A DNA stretch of 64,000 nt from Pseudomonas lalucatii (GTDB lineage Bacteria; Pseudomonadota; Gammaproteobacteria; Pseudomonadales; Pseudomonadaceae). Positions 12,341-22,812 of the stretch are shown here, piece by piece. The notes beneath the pieces were generated by a model. It worked only from the letters and a program-made list of their open reading frames with translations. It was not told the DNA's origin and searched no databases. Position 1 is the stretch's first letter, and each line of letters opens with the position of its first letter. The position numbers were made by a program, and so were the translations under genes. The stretch covers positions 1,240,001-1,304,000 of the forward strand of contig NZ_JADPMV010000002.1 in assembly GCF_018398425.1 (NCBI RefSeq), in the 5' to 3' direction.

Positions 12341-13501
12341 TCAGTTGAACAGTCCGTAGAAGAACAGACGAATGCTATCCCACAGACGCCGGAACAGGCC
12401 ACCCTCCTCGACGGACTCCAGGGCCACCAGGTCGGCGCTGTGCACCACCTCCTCGCCCAGCTTGACCTCGACCTTGCCGATCACCTGGCCCTGCTGGATC
12501 GGCGCGATCAGCTGCGGGTCGAGGGTCATGCCGGCCTGCAGCTTGTCCAGCTGGCCCTTGGGCAGGGTCAGGGTCAGGTCGTTCGCCAGACCGGCCTTGA
12601 GCTGACGAGCGGTACCCTTCCACACCTGGGCCTGGGCCAGTTCGGCGCCCTTCTGGTAGAAGGTGCGGGTCTCGAAGAAGCGGAAGCCATAGGTCAGCAG
12701 CTTCTGCGTCTCGGCGGCGCGGGCCTGCTCGCTGCTGGTGCCGAACACCACCGAGATCAGGCGCATGCCGTCACGCACCGCGGACGACACCAGGCAGTAG
12801 CCGGCCTCCTCGGTGTGGCCGGTCTTCAGGCCGTCGACGGTCTTGTCGCGCCACAGCAGCAGGTTGCGGTTGGGCTGCTTGATGCCGTTCCAGAGGAACT
12901 CCTTCTGCGCGTAGAGCGCGTAGTGCTGGGGGTCCTCGTAGATGATCGCCCGGGCCAGCCTGGCCATGTCCTTGGCCGAGGAATAGTGCTCAGGGTCCGG
13001 CCAGCCGGTGGCGTTGCGGAACTGGCTGTTGTCCATGCCCAGACGCTCGGCGGTGGCGTTCATCATGTCGGCGAAGGCCTCTTCGCTGCCGGCGATGTGC
13101 TCGGCGATGGCCACGCTGGCGTCGTTGCCGGACTGGATGATGATGCCGCGCAACAGGTCGTCGACCGCGACCTCGTTGCCGACCTCGATGAACATCTTCG
13201 AGCCGCCCATGCGCCAGGCCTTCTCGCTGATGCGCACCAGGTCGCTGCCCTTGATCTGGCCGCGATTGATGTCCAGGGTCGCCAGGTAGGCGGTCATCAG
13301 CTTGGTCAGGCTGGCCGGCGGCAGGCGCTCGTCGGCATTCTGCTCGATCAGCACGTTGCCGCTGGCGGCATCCATCAGCACATAGGACTTGGCCGCCAGC
13401 TGCGGCGGCGCCGGAATCACCATCTGGCTGGCCCAGGCGGCCGGCGCGGTGAGCAGCAGGAGTGACAAGAAAACGCGTTGGGCAAAGCTGGTGGTATTCA
13501 T
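12341..13501 (-). CDS. dacC: D-alanyl-D-alanine carboxypeptidase (PBP5/6 type)
   Basis: 386 aa. An N-terminal signal peptide ending near AAWAS precedes the low-molecular-mass PBP domain. All three penicilloyl-serine motifs are present: SLTK (acylating Ser), SGN and KTG ([10 protein letters not shown]). A C-terminal beta domain and an amphipathic tail ([14 protein letters not shown]) act as the membrane anchor, as in E. coli PBP5. It trims the terminal D-Ala from pentapeptides, limiting cross-linking. It is next to rlpA, mltB, rodA and mrdA, the elongation-machinery cluster. Confidence 0.97.
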   Translation of the reverse strand: MNTTSFAQRVFLSLLLLTAPAAWASQMVIPAPPQLAAKSYVLMDAASGNVLIEQNADERLPPASLTKLMTAYLATLDINRGQIKGSDLVRISEKAWRMGGSKMFIEVGNEVAVDDLLRGIIIQSGNDASVAIAEHIAGSEEAFADMMNATAERLGMDNSQFRNATGWPDPEHYSSAKDMARLARAIIYEDPQHYALYAQKEFLWNGIKQPNRNLLLWRDKTVDGLKTGHTEEAGYCLVSSAVRDGMRLISVVFGTSSEQARAAETQKLLTYGFRFFETRTFYQKGAELAQAQVWKGTARQLKAGLANDLTLTLPKGQLDKLQAGMTLDPQLIAPIQQGQVIGKVEVKLGEEVVHSADLVALESVEEGGLFRRLWDSIRLFFYGLFN

Positions 13502-13555
13502 CCGTCTCTCGAGGTGGCTAGGGGTGGAACAGGCCCGCGAGGGCCGATTGTCGAC

Positions 13556-13581
13556 GCCGCCAGCGGCATGCCGGCGGCGGC
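13556..13581 (-). terminator. GC hairpin between rlpA and dacC
   Basis: GCCGCC at 13556 pairs with GGCGGC (13573-13581 region), with inner GGC/GCC pairing, in the 118-base gap downstream of rlpA. No T-tract. It may partly separate dacC from the mrdA-rodA-mltB-rlpA transcript. Confidence 0.35.
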
Positions 13582-13619
13582 TCAGTGCTTAGTCAGGTAC
13601 TCGGCCGATTAGTGCCGCA

Positions 13620-14624
13620 TCAATCCGCCTTGACCAGCCGCGGCTGGCCGAGATTGGCCAGGCGCACGCTGTCCTGCAGTTGTTCAGCCTCGCCCCGGCT
13701 GGCGATCGGCCCCAGGCGCACGCGGTGCAAGATCTGCTGGTTGTGCACCACCGAGCTGATGAACACCGGGGCAGCCACGGTATCGCTCAGCTTGGCCTTG
13801 AGCAGCTCCGCAGCGTCCGGATTGGCGAAGGCTGCGACCTGGAGATACAGGCCAGAGGCTGCGACTGAAGCGTTTTTTTTTGCGTCGATCTGCACCGGCA
13901 GCACGGCGGCGGCGTGCTGCTGCGGCGGCGGCGAATACTGCTCGAGCGGTTGCGCCACGGGCTGGGCGACCGTCTGCACCTTGGCCGCCTGCTGCGGCGC
14001 GGCGAGCACCAGCGGCACCGGCCGGCCCTGCCGGGCCCACCACTCGTGGGGATCGATGCCCTCGACCTTGACCCGCGCGGTGCCGCTCTCGGCATAGCCG
14101 AGCTTCTTCGCCGCGGCGAAGGACAGGTCGATGATGCGGTCGGAATAGAAGGGGCCGCGGTCGTTGACCCGCAGGATCACGCTGCGCTGGTTGTCCAGGT
14201 TGGTGACGCGCACGTAGCTGGGCAGCGGCAGGGTCTTGTGCGCGGCGGTCATGCCGTACAGGTCGTAGGCCTCGCCGTTGGCGGTGGCCTGGCCGTGGAA
14301 CTTGGTGCCATACCAGGAGGCCGTGCCGACCGCCTGGTAGCGGCGGGCGTCGCTGATCGGGTAGTACTGCTTGCCGAACACCGTGTAGGGGCTGGCCTTG
14401 ACCGGGCCGTAGTGGGGCATAGGCACGGCGTCCTGGATGCGCGAGACGTCGACGTCCCACCAGGGCGCGCCGTCCTTGTGCGGGCGGCTGTAGTCGCCGG
14501 GGCCGGAAATCGCCCCGCCGGCCTTCACCGGCGCCACCGGCTGCGGCGCGCGGGTGCTCGAGCAGCTCGCCAGCAGCAGCGCCAGGGCGCCGCAGACGGC
14601 CATCCGCAATGGCAGCACCGGCAT
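13620..14624 (-). CDS. rlpA: Septal ring lytic transglycosylase RlpA (DPBB + SPOR)
   Basis: 334 aa lipoprotein (lipobox LLASC, Cys21 from ATG 14624; a GTG one codon earlier is possible). The double-psi beta-barrel domain (about 80-175) includes GTASWYG and the VNDRGPF motif with the catalytic-type Asp. A Pro/Gln-rich linker leads to a C-terminal SPOR domain (about 255-334) that binds denuded glycan at the septum. In P. aeruginosa RlpA cleaves naked glycan strands. A nine-A run (coding strand; 13873-13881) lies in the linker just before SPOR. The start overlaps the mltB stop (TGATG). Confidence 0.95.
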   Translation of the reverse strand: MPVLPLRMAVCGALALLLASCSSTRAPQPVAPVKAGGAISGPGDYSRPHKDGAPWWDVDVSRIQDAVPMPHYGPVKASPYTVFGKQYYPISDARRYQAVGTASWYGTKFHGQATANGEAYDLYGMTAAHKTLPLPSYVRVTNLDNQRSVILRVNDRGPFYSDRIIDLSFAAAKKLGYAESGTARVKVEGIDPHEWWARQGRPVPLVLAAPQQAAKVQTVAQPVAQPLEQYSPPPQQHAAAVLPVQIDAKKNASVAASGLYLQVAAFANPDAAELLKAKLSDTVAAPVFISSVVHNQQILHRVRLGPIASRGEAEQLQDSVRLANLGQPRLVKAD

Positions 14625-15634
14625 CACTGCGCCCCTCGCGCATCGACCAGCAGTTCGGCCAGCTGGTTCACCGCCATGGCGTACATGACGCTGCGGTTGT
14701 AGCGGGTGATGACGAAGAAGTTCGGCAGGCCCAGCCAGTACTCGGGGCCTTCGGCGCCGTCCAGGCGGAAGGCGGTGACCGCCAGATCGTCGCTCAGGCC
14801 ATCGGCGCCGGACCAGCCGAGCGCGCGCAGCTCGCCGACGTTATGCACCGGATCGAGCCCCGGGCTGAGGCCCTGCTCGGCCTGCTCGCCCTCGACCCGG
14901 GCGGGACTGGCCACCGGCTCGCCGGGCTGCCAGCCGTGGCGCTTGAAATAGCTGGCGACGCTGCCGATGGCGTCCACCGGGTTGCTCCAGATATTGACCT
15001 TGCCGTCGCCGTCGAAGTCCACCGCGTAGGCGCGGAAGCTGCTCGGCATGAACTGCGGCAGGCCCATGGCGCCGGCGTAGGAGCCGGTGACGGCGAGCGG
15101 GTCGATCTGCTCCTCGCGCGCCAGCATGAGGAACTCGCGCAGCTCCTTGCGGAAGAAAGGCGCCCGCGGCGGGTAGTCGAAGGCCAGGGTCGACAGCGCA
15201 TCGGCCACCCGGTAGCCGCCGGTGTTGCCGCCGTAGAAGGTCTCCACGCCGATGATCGCGACTATCACCTGGGCCGGCACGCCGTATTCCTGCTCGGCGC
15301 GCGCCAGGGTCGCCTGGTGCTGCTTCCAGAACGCCACGCCGCGGGCGATGCGGGCCTCGGTGATGAAGATCGGCCGGTAGGCGCTCCAGGGCTTGACCTT
15401 CTCCGCCGGCCGCGAGATGGCGTCGATGATCGCCTGCTTGCGCTCGACCTGGGCGAACAGCTGGTGCAGCTGTTCGCCGGCGAAGCCATAGTCGCGGGTC
15501 ATCTCGGCGACGAACTCGGCCACCTGCGGCGAGTCCGCGTAGGCGCCGGCGAGCGCCGGCTGAGCGAGTGCGAAAACCCCGGCCAATCCTAGCCAGGGGG
15601 CCTGCCGTGCAGCCCAGCCGCGCAATTTGTGCAT
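14624..15634 (-). CDS. mltB: Membrane-bound lytic transglycosylase MltB
   Basis: 336 aa from ATG 15634. A cleavable signal peptide (hydrophobic run ending near ALAGA) has no lipobox cysteine, so this may be the soluble SltB1-like form. The SLT_2 catalytic domain includes the IIGVETFYGGN motif with the catalytic Glu and the AGAMGLPQFMPSS segment. It lacks the C-terminal peptidoglycan-binding domain present in the paralogue at 8.8 kb. It sits between rodA and rlpA, so transglycosylases are co-expressed with the rod-shape synthase. The first ATG in frame (15670) would overlap rodA and dilute the signal peptide. Confidence 0.94.
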   Translation of the reverse strand: MHKLRGWAARQAPWLGLAGVFALAQPALAGAYADSPQVAEFVAEMTRDYGFAGEQLHQLFAQVERKQAIIDAISRPAEKVKPWSAYRPIFITEARIARGVAFWKQHQATLARAEQEYGVPAQVIVAIIGVETFYGGNTGGYRVADALSTLAFDYPPRAPFFRKELREFLMLAREEQIDPLAVTGSYAGAMGLPQFMPSSFRAYAVDFDGDGKVNIWSNPVDAIGSVASYFKRHGWQPGEPVASPARVEGEQAEQGLSPGLDPVHNVGELRALGWSGADGLSDDLAVTAFRLDGAEGPEYWLGLPNFFVITRYNRSVMYAMAVNQLAELLVDARGAQ

Positions 15635-15651
15635 TGAAATACTGCCCCCAA

Positions 15652-16797
15652 TCAAACCTGAGCGATCCACTTACGGTGGGTGTGGATCGACATCAAAATC
15701 CCAAATCCCGATAGCAGCGTGATCAGCGAGGTGCCGCCGTAGCTGATGAACGGCAGCGGCACCCCCACCACCGGCAGCAGGCCGCTGACCATGCCGATAT
15801 TGACGAATACGTAGACGAAGAAGGTCATGGTCAAGGCCCCGGCGAGGAGCTTACCGAACAGCGTCTGCGCTTGCACGGTAATCACCAGGCCGCGGGCGAT
15901 CAACAGCACATAGAGCAGCAACAGCAGGCAGACCCCGACCAGGCCGAACTCCTCGGCGAGCACGGCAATGATAAAGTCCGTATGGCTTTCCGGCAAAAAG
16001 TCCAGGTGCGACTGGGTGCCGAGCAGCCAGCCCTTGCCCAGCACCCCGCCCGAGCCGATGGCCGCCTTCGACTGGATGATGTTCCAGCCGCTGCCCAGCG
16101 GATCGCTCTCCGGGTTGAGGAAGGTCAGCACCCGCTGCTTCTGGTACTCGCGCAACACGAAGAACCACATGCCCACGGCGATCGGCACCACTGCCGCCGC
16201 CGCGCCGATGATCCAGCGCCACTGCAGGCCGGCCATGAACAGCACGAAGGCGCCCGAGGCGATCACCAGCAGCGAGGTGCCCAGGTCCGGCTGCAGCAGG
16301 ATCAGCACGAAGGGCACGCCGATCAGCGCCAGGCTGATGGCGATGTGCTTGAGACTCGGCGGCAGGCTGCGGGTGGACAGGTACCAGGCGATGGTCGCCG
16401 GCATGATGATCTTCATGAATTCCGAGGGCTGGAAGCGGATCACCCCGGGGATGTTGATCCAGCGCGTCGCGCCCATGGCGTTGTGGCCCATGACATCCAC
16501 CGCCACCAGCAGGCCGACCCCGCCGACATAGGCCAGCGGCACCCAGCGCGCCATGAAGCGCGGCTCGAACTGGGCGATGACGAACATGCCGACCAGGCCG
16601 ATGCCGAAGGAGGTGGCCTGCTTGGTCAGCAGGTCGAGGTTCTTGCCGCTGGCCGAGTAGAGAATGAACAGGCTGCCGGCCGCCAGGGTCAGCAACAGCA
16701 GCAGCAGGATGCCGTCGATGTGCAGGCGCTGCAGCAGGCTGGCCCGGCGGCGCAGCACGTCCTCGCTGGACAGGGTGCGGTCGAAGCTGCTGTTCAT
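15652..16797 (-). CDS. rodA: Peptidoglycan glycosyltransferase RodA (SEDS)
   Basis: 381 aa integral membrane SEDS protein with about ten hydrophobic segments. It polymerises glycan strands from lipid II in complex with PBP2 during cell elongation. Family stretches are visible, including QPDLGTSLL, the periplasmic loop with the WGIIQSKAA-like segment (here WNIIQSKAAIGSGG) and the C-terminal PVVGVPLPFISYGG. ATG 16797 overlaps the mrdA stop by ATGA. Length and context are normal. Confidence 0.98.
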   Translation of the reverse strand: MNSSFDRTLSSEDVLRRRASLLQRLHIDGILLLLLLTLAAGSLFILYSASGKNLDLLTKQATSFGIGLVGMFVIAQFEPRFMARWVPLAYVGGVGLLVAVDVMGHNAMGATRWINIPGVIRFQPSEFMKIIMPATIAWYLSTRSLPPSLKHIAISLALIGVPFVLILLQPDLGTSLLVIASGAFVLFMAGLQWRWIIGAAAAVVPIAVGMWFFVLREYQKQRVLTFLNPESDPLGSGWNIIQSKAAIGSGGVLGKGWLLGTQSHLDFLPESHTDFIIAVLAEEFGLVGVCLLLLLYVLLIARGLVITVQAQTLFGKLLAGALTMTFFVYVFVNIGMVSGLLPVVGVPLPFISYGGTSLITLLSGFGILMSIHTHRKWIAQV

Positions 16798-18683
16798 CGC
16801 GCGCCCACCTGCGCGCCGAGCGGCGGCGCATACTCGGCCTTGAGCTGGCCGTTGTCGTCGAGCAGCCAGGCATCCATCACCTGCTTGACCACGGGCGCCG
16901 CGACCCCGGAGCCGGACTCGCCGTTCTCCACCATCACCGCCACGGCGATCTGCGGGTTCTGCACCGGGGCGAAGGCGACGAACAGGGCGTGGTCGCGGTG
17001 GCGCTCCTGCACCTTGTTGCGGTCGTACTTCTCACCCTGCTTGATCGCCACCACCTGGGCCGTGCCGCTCTTGCCGGCGATGCGGTAGGCCGCGCTGTCG
17101 CCGACCTTCTTGGCGGTGCCGCGCGGGCCGTGCATCACCTGTTCCATGCCGAAGTTGGCGTGGTCCCAGGCCTTGGAGTCGCGCAGCACGATGTCCGGCA
17201 CCGGCTCGTCGTCGACCGGCCGACGCCCCTCGATGCTCTTGGCCAGGTGCGGACGAATCCACTTGCCGCGGTTGGCCATCAGGGTCACGGCCTGGGCCAG
17301 CTGCAGCGGCGTGGTCTGCATGTAGCCCTGGCCGATGCCGAGGATCAGGGTCTCGCCCGGGTACCAGGGCTGGCGGTAGCGCGCGCGCTTCCAGTCCCGC
17401 GAGGGCATCAGCCCGGCGGTCTCCTCGAACATGTCCAGCGCCACGCGCTGGCCCAGGCCGAAGCGGGTCATGTAGTCGTGCATGCGATCGATGCCCATCT
17501 TGTGCGCCAGGTCGTAGAAATAGGTGTCGTTGGAGCGGGCGATGGCCAGCTCCATGCTCACCCAGCCATCGCCGCTGCGGTTCCAGTTGCGGTATTTGTG
17601 GCTATGCCCGGGCAACTGGTAGAAGCCCGGATCGAATACCCGCGACGTGGGCGTCACCACACCGGCGTCGAGACCGGCCACCGCCATCATCGGCTTGATG
17701 GTCGAGCCCGGCGGGTAGAGGCCGCGCAACACCCGGTTGTACAGCGGCCGGTCGATGGAATCGCGCAGGTCGGCATAGGCCTTGAAGCCGATGCCGGTGA
17801 CGAAGGGATTGGGGTCGAAGCTGGGCTGGCTGACCATGGCCAGGACCTCGCCGGTGGCTGGCTGGATCGCCACTATGGCGCCGCGGCGGCCGCCCAGGGC
17901 CTCCTCGGCGGCCTGCTGCAGGCGCGCGTCGAGGGTCAGCACGATGTCCTTGCCGGGCAACGGGTCGGTGCGCTTGAGCACCCGCAGCACGCGGCCGCGG
18001 GCATTGGTCTCGACCTCCTCGTAGCCGACCTCGCCGTGCAGCTGCTCCTCGTAGAAGCGCTCGATGCCGGTCTTGCCGATATGGTGGGTGCCGCTGTACG
18101 CCACCGGGTCGAGCTCCTTGAGTTCCTTCTCGTTGATCCGCCCGACATAGCCGACCGAATGGGCGAAGTGCTCGCCCAGCGGGTAGTGGCGCACCAGGCG
18201 GGCGACCACCTCGACCCCGGGCAGGCGGAACTGGTTGATGGCGATGCGGGCGATCTGCTCCTCGGACAGCTCGAACAGCACCGGCACCGGCTCGAACGGC
18301 CGCCGCCCCTGGCGCACGCGCTTCTCGAACAGCGCCCGCTCGTCCTGATCCAGCTCCAGCACCTCGACGATCACATCCAGCACCCGCTCCCAGTCGCCGG
18401 CGCGCTCGCGGGTCAGGGTCAGGCTGAAGCTCGGCCGGTTGTCGGCGATGATCACCCCGTTGCGGTCGAAGATCAGCCCGCGGTTGGGCGGGATGGGTTG
18501 CACGTGCACCCGGTTGTTTTCCGACAGGGTCGAGTGGTACTCGTACTGCACCACCTGCAGGTAATACAGGCGGGCGACCAGCACCGCGGTGAGCAGCAGC
18601 ACCACCAGGGCGCCGACCAGCGCCCGCGCACGGATCAGGCGCGCGTCTTTTTCGTGGTCCTTGAGGCGGATCGGCTGCGGCAT
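16794..18683 (-). CDS. mrdA: Penicillin-binding protein 2 (MrdA)
   Basis: 629 aa from ATG 18683. A single N-terminal membrane helix (about 20-42) precedes the pedestal/dimerisation region and the transpeptidase domain. Active-site motifs: GSTIK (acylating Ser), SND and KSGTAQ. It cross-links peptidoglycan in the elongasome and is the target of mecillinam-type beta-lactams. An upstream extension to 18737 is possible but would add a non-conserved Pro/Ser stretch. It forms the core mrdA-rodA pair. Confidence 0.98.
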   Translation of the reverse strand: MPQPIRLKDHEKDARLIRARALVGALVVLLLTAVLVARLYYLQVVQYEYHSTLSENNRVHVQPIPPNRGLIFDRNGVIIADNRPSFSLTLTRERAGDWERVLDVIVEVLELDQDERALFEKRVRQGRRPFEPVPVLFELSEEQIARIAINQFRLPGVEVVARLVRHYPLGEHFAHSVGYVGRINEKELKELDPVAYSGTHHIGKTGIERFYEEQLHGEVGYEEVETNARGRVLRVLKRTDPLPGKDIVLTLDARLQQAAEEALGGRRGAIVAIQPATGEVLAMVSQPSFDPNPFVTGIGFKAYADLRDSIDRPLYNRVLRGLYPPGSTIKPMMAVAGLDAGVVTPTSRVFDPGFYQLPGHSHKYRNWNRSGDGWVSMELAIARSNDTYFYDLAHKMGIDRMHDYMTRFGLGQRVALDMFEETAGLMPSRDWKRARYRQPWYPGETLILGIGQGYMQTTPLQLAQAVTLMANRGKWIRPHLAKSIEGRRPVDDEPVPDIVLRDSKAWDHANFGMEQVMHGPRGTAKKVGDSAAYRIAGKSGTAQVVAIKQGEKYDRNKVQERHRDHALFVAFAPVQNPQIAVAVMVENGESGSGVAAPVVKQVMDAWLLDDNGQLKAEYAPPLGAQVGAR

Positions 18684-18696
18684 CGGCGACTGCTGG

Positions 18697-19164
18697 TTAC
18701 TTGTGGTAGGGGTGGCCGGACAGCACGGTCCAGGCACGGTAGATCTGCTCGCCGATGAGGATGCGCACCAGCGGATGCGGCAGGGTCAGCGGCGACAGCG
18801 ACCAGCGCTGCTCGCTGCGCGCCTGCACCTCGGGCGCCAGGCCTTCCGGGCCGCCGACCATGAGGTTGACGGTGCGCGCGTCCAGGCGCCACTTGTCCAG
18901 CTCGACGGCCAGCTGCTCGGTGCTCCACGGCCGTCCTTCGACTTCCAGGGTGACGATGCGTTCCCCGGGCTGCACCTTGGCCAGCATGGCCTCGCCCTCC
19001 TGGCGGATCATCCGCGCCACGTCGGCATTCTTGCCGCGGGTGGTCAGGGGAATCTCCACCAGCTCCAGGGCCAGCTCGGCAGGCATGCGCTTGGCGTATT
19101 CCTGCCAGCCGTCCTCGACCCAGCGCGGCATGCGCGAGCCGACGGCGATCAACTTGATGCGCAC
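18697..19164 (-). CDS. rlmH: 23S rRNA pseudouridine-1915 N3-methyltransferase RlmH
   Basis: 155 aa SPOUT-class methyltransferase that methylates pseudouridine 1915 in helix 69 of 23S rRNA on assembled 70S ribosomes. It has the typical N-terminus [12 protein letters not shown], the SAM-binding MVGGPEGL knot segment and the C-terminal [14 protein letters not shown]. It begins with GTG at 19164. It lies between rsfS and mrdA, the universal order in this group. Confidence 0.97.
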   Translation of the reverse strand: MRIKLIAVGSRMPRWVEDGWQEYAKRMPAELALELVEIPLTTRGKNADVARMIRQEGEAMLAKVQPGERIVTLEVEGRPWSTEQLAVELDKWRLDARTVNLMVGGPEGLAPEVQARSEQRWSLSPLTLPHPLVRILIGEQIYRAWTVLSGHPYHK

Positions 19165-19176
19165 CCTGGGCGGCCC

Positions 19177-19551
19177 CTATTCGTGGTCCGTGCCGTGCTG
19201 CGCGCGGCTCTGCTCGGCGCCCTGCCACAGGCGCTCGAGGTCGTAGAACTGGCGGGCGGTCGGCAGCATCACGTGGACGACGATGTCGCCCAGGTCGAGC
19301 AGGGCCCACTCGCCGCTGTCCAGGCCTTCGCTGCCGAGCGGGCGCACGCCCTGCTCCTTGACCTTCTCCAGGACGTTGTCGACCAGCGACTTGACGTGGC
19401 GGCTGGAGGTACCGCTGGCGATCACCATGTAATCGGTGATGCTGGTCTTGTCGCGCACATCGATGGTGGTGATGTCCTGCGCCTTGATGTCTTCCAGGGC
19501 GGCGATCGCCAGTTTGACCAGCTCTTCGCTGCGCATTGCTTGGGTGCTCAT
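19177..19551 (-). CDS. rsfS: Ribosome silencing factor RsfS
   Basis: 124 aa (ATG 19551; a second ATG five codons in is also plausible). The Iojap/RsfS fold is recognisable from [21 protein letters not shown] and the C-terminal [16 protein letters not shown]. It binds L14 (uL14) and blocks subunit joining in stationary phase or starvation. It sits between nadD and rlmH, consistent with one operon. Confidence 0.96.
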   Translation of the reverse strand: MSTQAMRSEELVKLAIAALEDIKAQDITTIDVRDKTSITDYMVIASGTSSRHVKSLVDNVLEKVKEQGVRPLGSEGLDSGEWALLDLGDIVVHVMLPTARQFYDLERLWQGAEQSRAQHGTDHE

Positions 19552-19573
19552 AGGTAACTCATCTGCCTCGTGT

Positions 19574-21479
<1,906 letters not shown>

Positions 21480-21513
21480 GATCTCGGGAGCCTGGCAGTA
21501 GGGAAAGCGGCTG

Positions 21514-21542
21514 ATTATAGCGGCGCCGCGGGCCCGCGCACA
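21514..21542 (-). promoter_or_regulatory. Likely promoter of the proA operon
   Basis: On the minus strand a perfect TATAAT occupies 21519-21514, about 35 bases before the proA ATG. The -35 region 17 bases upstream (TGTGCG) is weak. This would drive proA-nadD-rsfS-rlmH and probably the wall genes beyond. Confidence 0.5.
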
Positions 21543-21721
21543 GCGGCGCCGGGCAGATGGCGGACGGAGCGCCCCTCACCGCCCCTCATGGGGCCAGCGC
21601 GGCGCCCCCAGGCGCAGGCACTGGCGACGCACCGGCGCAGCCGTGATAGCATCTCGCCACGTGCCTGCACCCGCCTCGCGCAGCAGCACTCCCGTCTGCA
21701 TACCGGCCAAGGAAGACCGAC

Positions 21722-21994
21722 ATGACCCGCAAGGAACAGCAGCTCATCGAGCTCCTCACCCTCACTTCGCGCAGCCTCACCCACATGACCGCGGCGATGA
21801 CCTCGCTGTCGTTCGACCTGCTGCGCAGCAACGACCCCGGCGTACGCGGCGCCGGCTCGCGGATGATCGCCCGGATGGAGTCGGTGAGCCGGGGGCTGGA
21901 CCAGCACCTCAGGCTGATCAGCGAACTGACCGGCGAGCCCTTGCTCGAGCGCGCCGACTCGGTCGAAGAGGTGCAGTTGCGCGCCGTGACCTGA
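21722..21994 (+). CDS. Small conserved hypothetical protein
   Basis: 90 aa, soluble, predicted all-helical: MTRKEQQLIELL at the start, then MTSLSFDLLRS, and a helix ending in LRLISELTGEPLLERAD. No catalytic motif, signal or membrane segment. It has a good start context (GGAAG before ATG) and lies divergently from proA and upstream of mpg. I do not recognise a family. The codon pattern (GC-rich third positions) supports real coding. Confidence 0.6.
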   Translation: MTRKEQQLIELLTLTSRSLTHMTAAMTSLSFDLLRSNDPGVRGAGSRMIARMESVSRGLDQHLRLISELTGEPLLERADSVEEVQLRAVT

Positions 21995-22095
21995 GTCGCG
22001 CGCAACCGCCCGCGGCCGCGCATTCGCCATGCCACGCGGCGGCCTTAGTCATTATCATGTCGGGCATTCGTTTCCCGTCGACCTGCCGATACGCC

Positions 22096-22812
22096 ATGCC
22101 CGACCACTGCCTCCCCGACCTGCCCTGGCCCGACGCCCGCCCCCTGGGCGACGCCTTCTTCGACCGCGATGCGCAGACCCTGGCCCGCGAGCTGCTCGGC
22201 AAGGTGATCCGCCACCGCGTCGGCGCACTCTGGCTGAGCGCGCAGATCATCGAGACCGAGGCCTACTACTGCGCGGAGAAGGGCAGCCACGCCTCGCTCG
22301 GCTACACTCACAAGCGCCGCGCGCTGTTCGCCGACGGCGGGCACATCTATATGTACTACGCACGCGGCGGCGATTCGCTGAATTTCAGCGCCCAGGGGCC
22401 GGGCAACGCCGTGCTGATCAAGTCCGCCCGGCCCTGGCTGGACCGCCATTCGGCCGCCGCCAGCCTGGCGCGGATGCAGGCCAACAACCCGGACGCCCAG
22501 GGCCGGCCTCGCCCGGCCGAACGCCTGTGCGCCGGCCAGACCCTGCTGTGCCGGGCGCTGGGGCTGAAGGTGACGGACTGGGATGCGCAGCGCTTCGACC
22601 CGCTGCGCCTGTTCGTCGAGGACGTCGGCGAGCGCCCCGGGCGGATCATCCAGACCACCCGCCTGGGCATTCCCGCCGGCCGCGACGAACACCTGCCCTA
22701 CCGTTTCGTCGACGCCGCCTTCGCCCGCTTCTGCACCCGCAACCCGCTGCGCCGCGGCCAGGTCGAAGGCCGCGACTATGCCCTGCTCCATGGCAGCCGG
22801 GAGCCGACATGA
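22096..22812 (+). CDS. mpg: DNA-3-methyladenine glycosylase (AAG/MPG type)
   Basis: 238 aa from ATG 22096 (ATG 22057 is an alternative, adding 13 residues). It excises alkylated and deaminated purines. AAG-family motifs: LARELLGKVIRH at the N-terminus, IIETEAYY with the catalytic Glu, YMYYARGG and the C-terminal YRFVDAAFARFC-like segment. The stop overlaps the next gene by ATGA, so it is coupled to the membrane protein downstream. Confidence 0.92.
   Translation: MPDHCLPDLPWPDARPLGDAFFDRDAQTLARELLGKVIRHRVGALWLSAQIIETEAYYCAEKGSHASLGYTHKRRALFADGGHIYMYYARGGDSLNFSAQGPGNAVLIKSARPWLDRHSAAASLARMQANNPDAQGRPRPAERLCAGQTLLCRALGLKVTDWDAQRFDPLRLFVEDVGERPGRIIQTTRLGIPAGRDEHLPYRFVDAAFARFCTRNPLRRGQVEGRDYALLHGSREPT

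Noticed and set aside
16989..18758. 589-codon plus-strand frame across mrdA
   Set aside because: Antisense shadow of mrdA; the composition is unnatural and the active-site motifs are on the minus strand.
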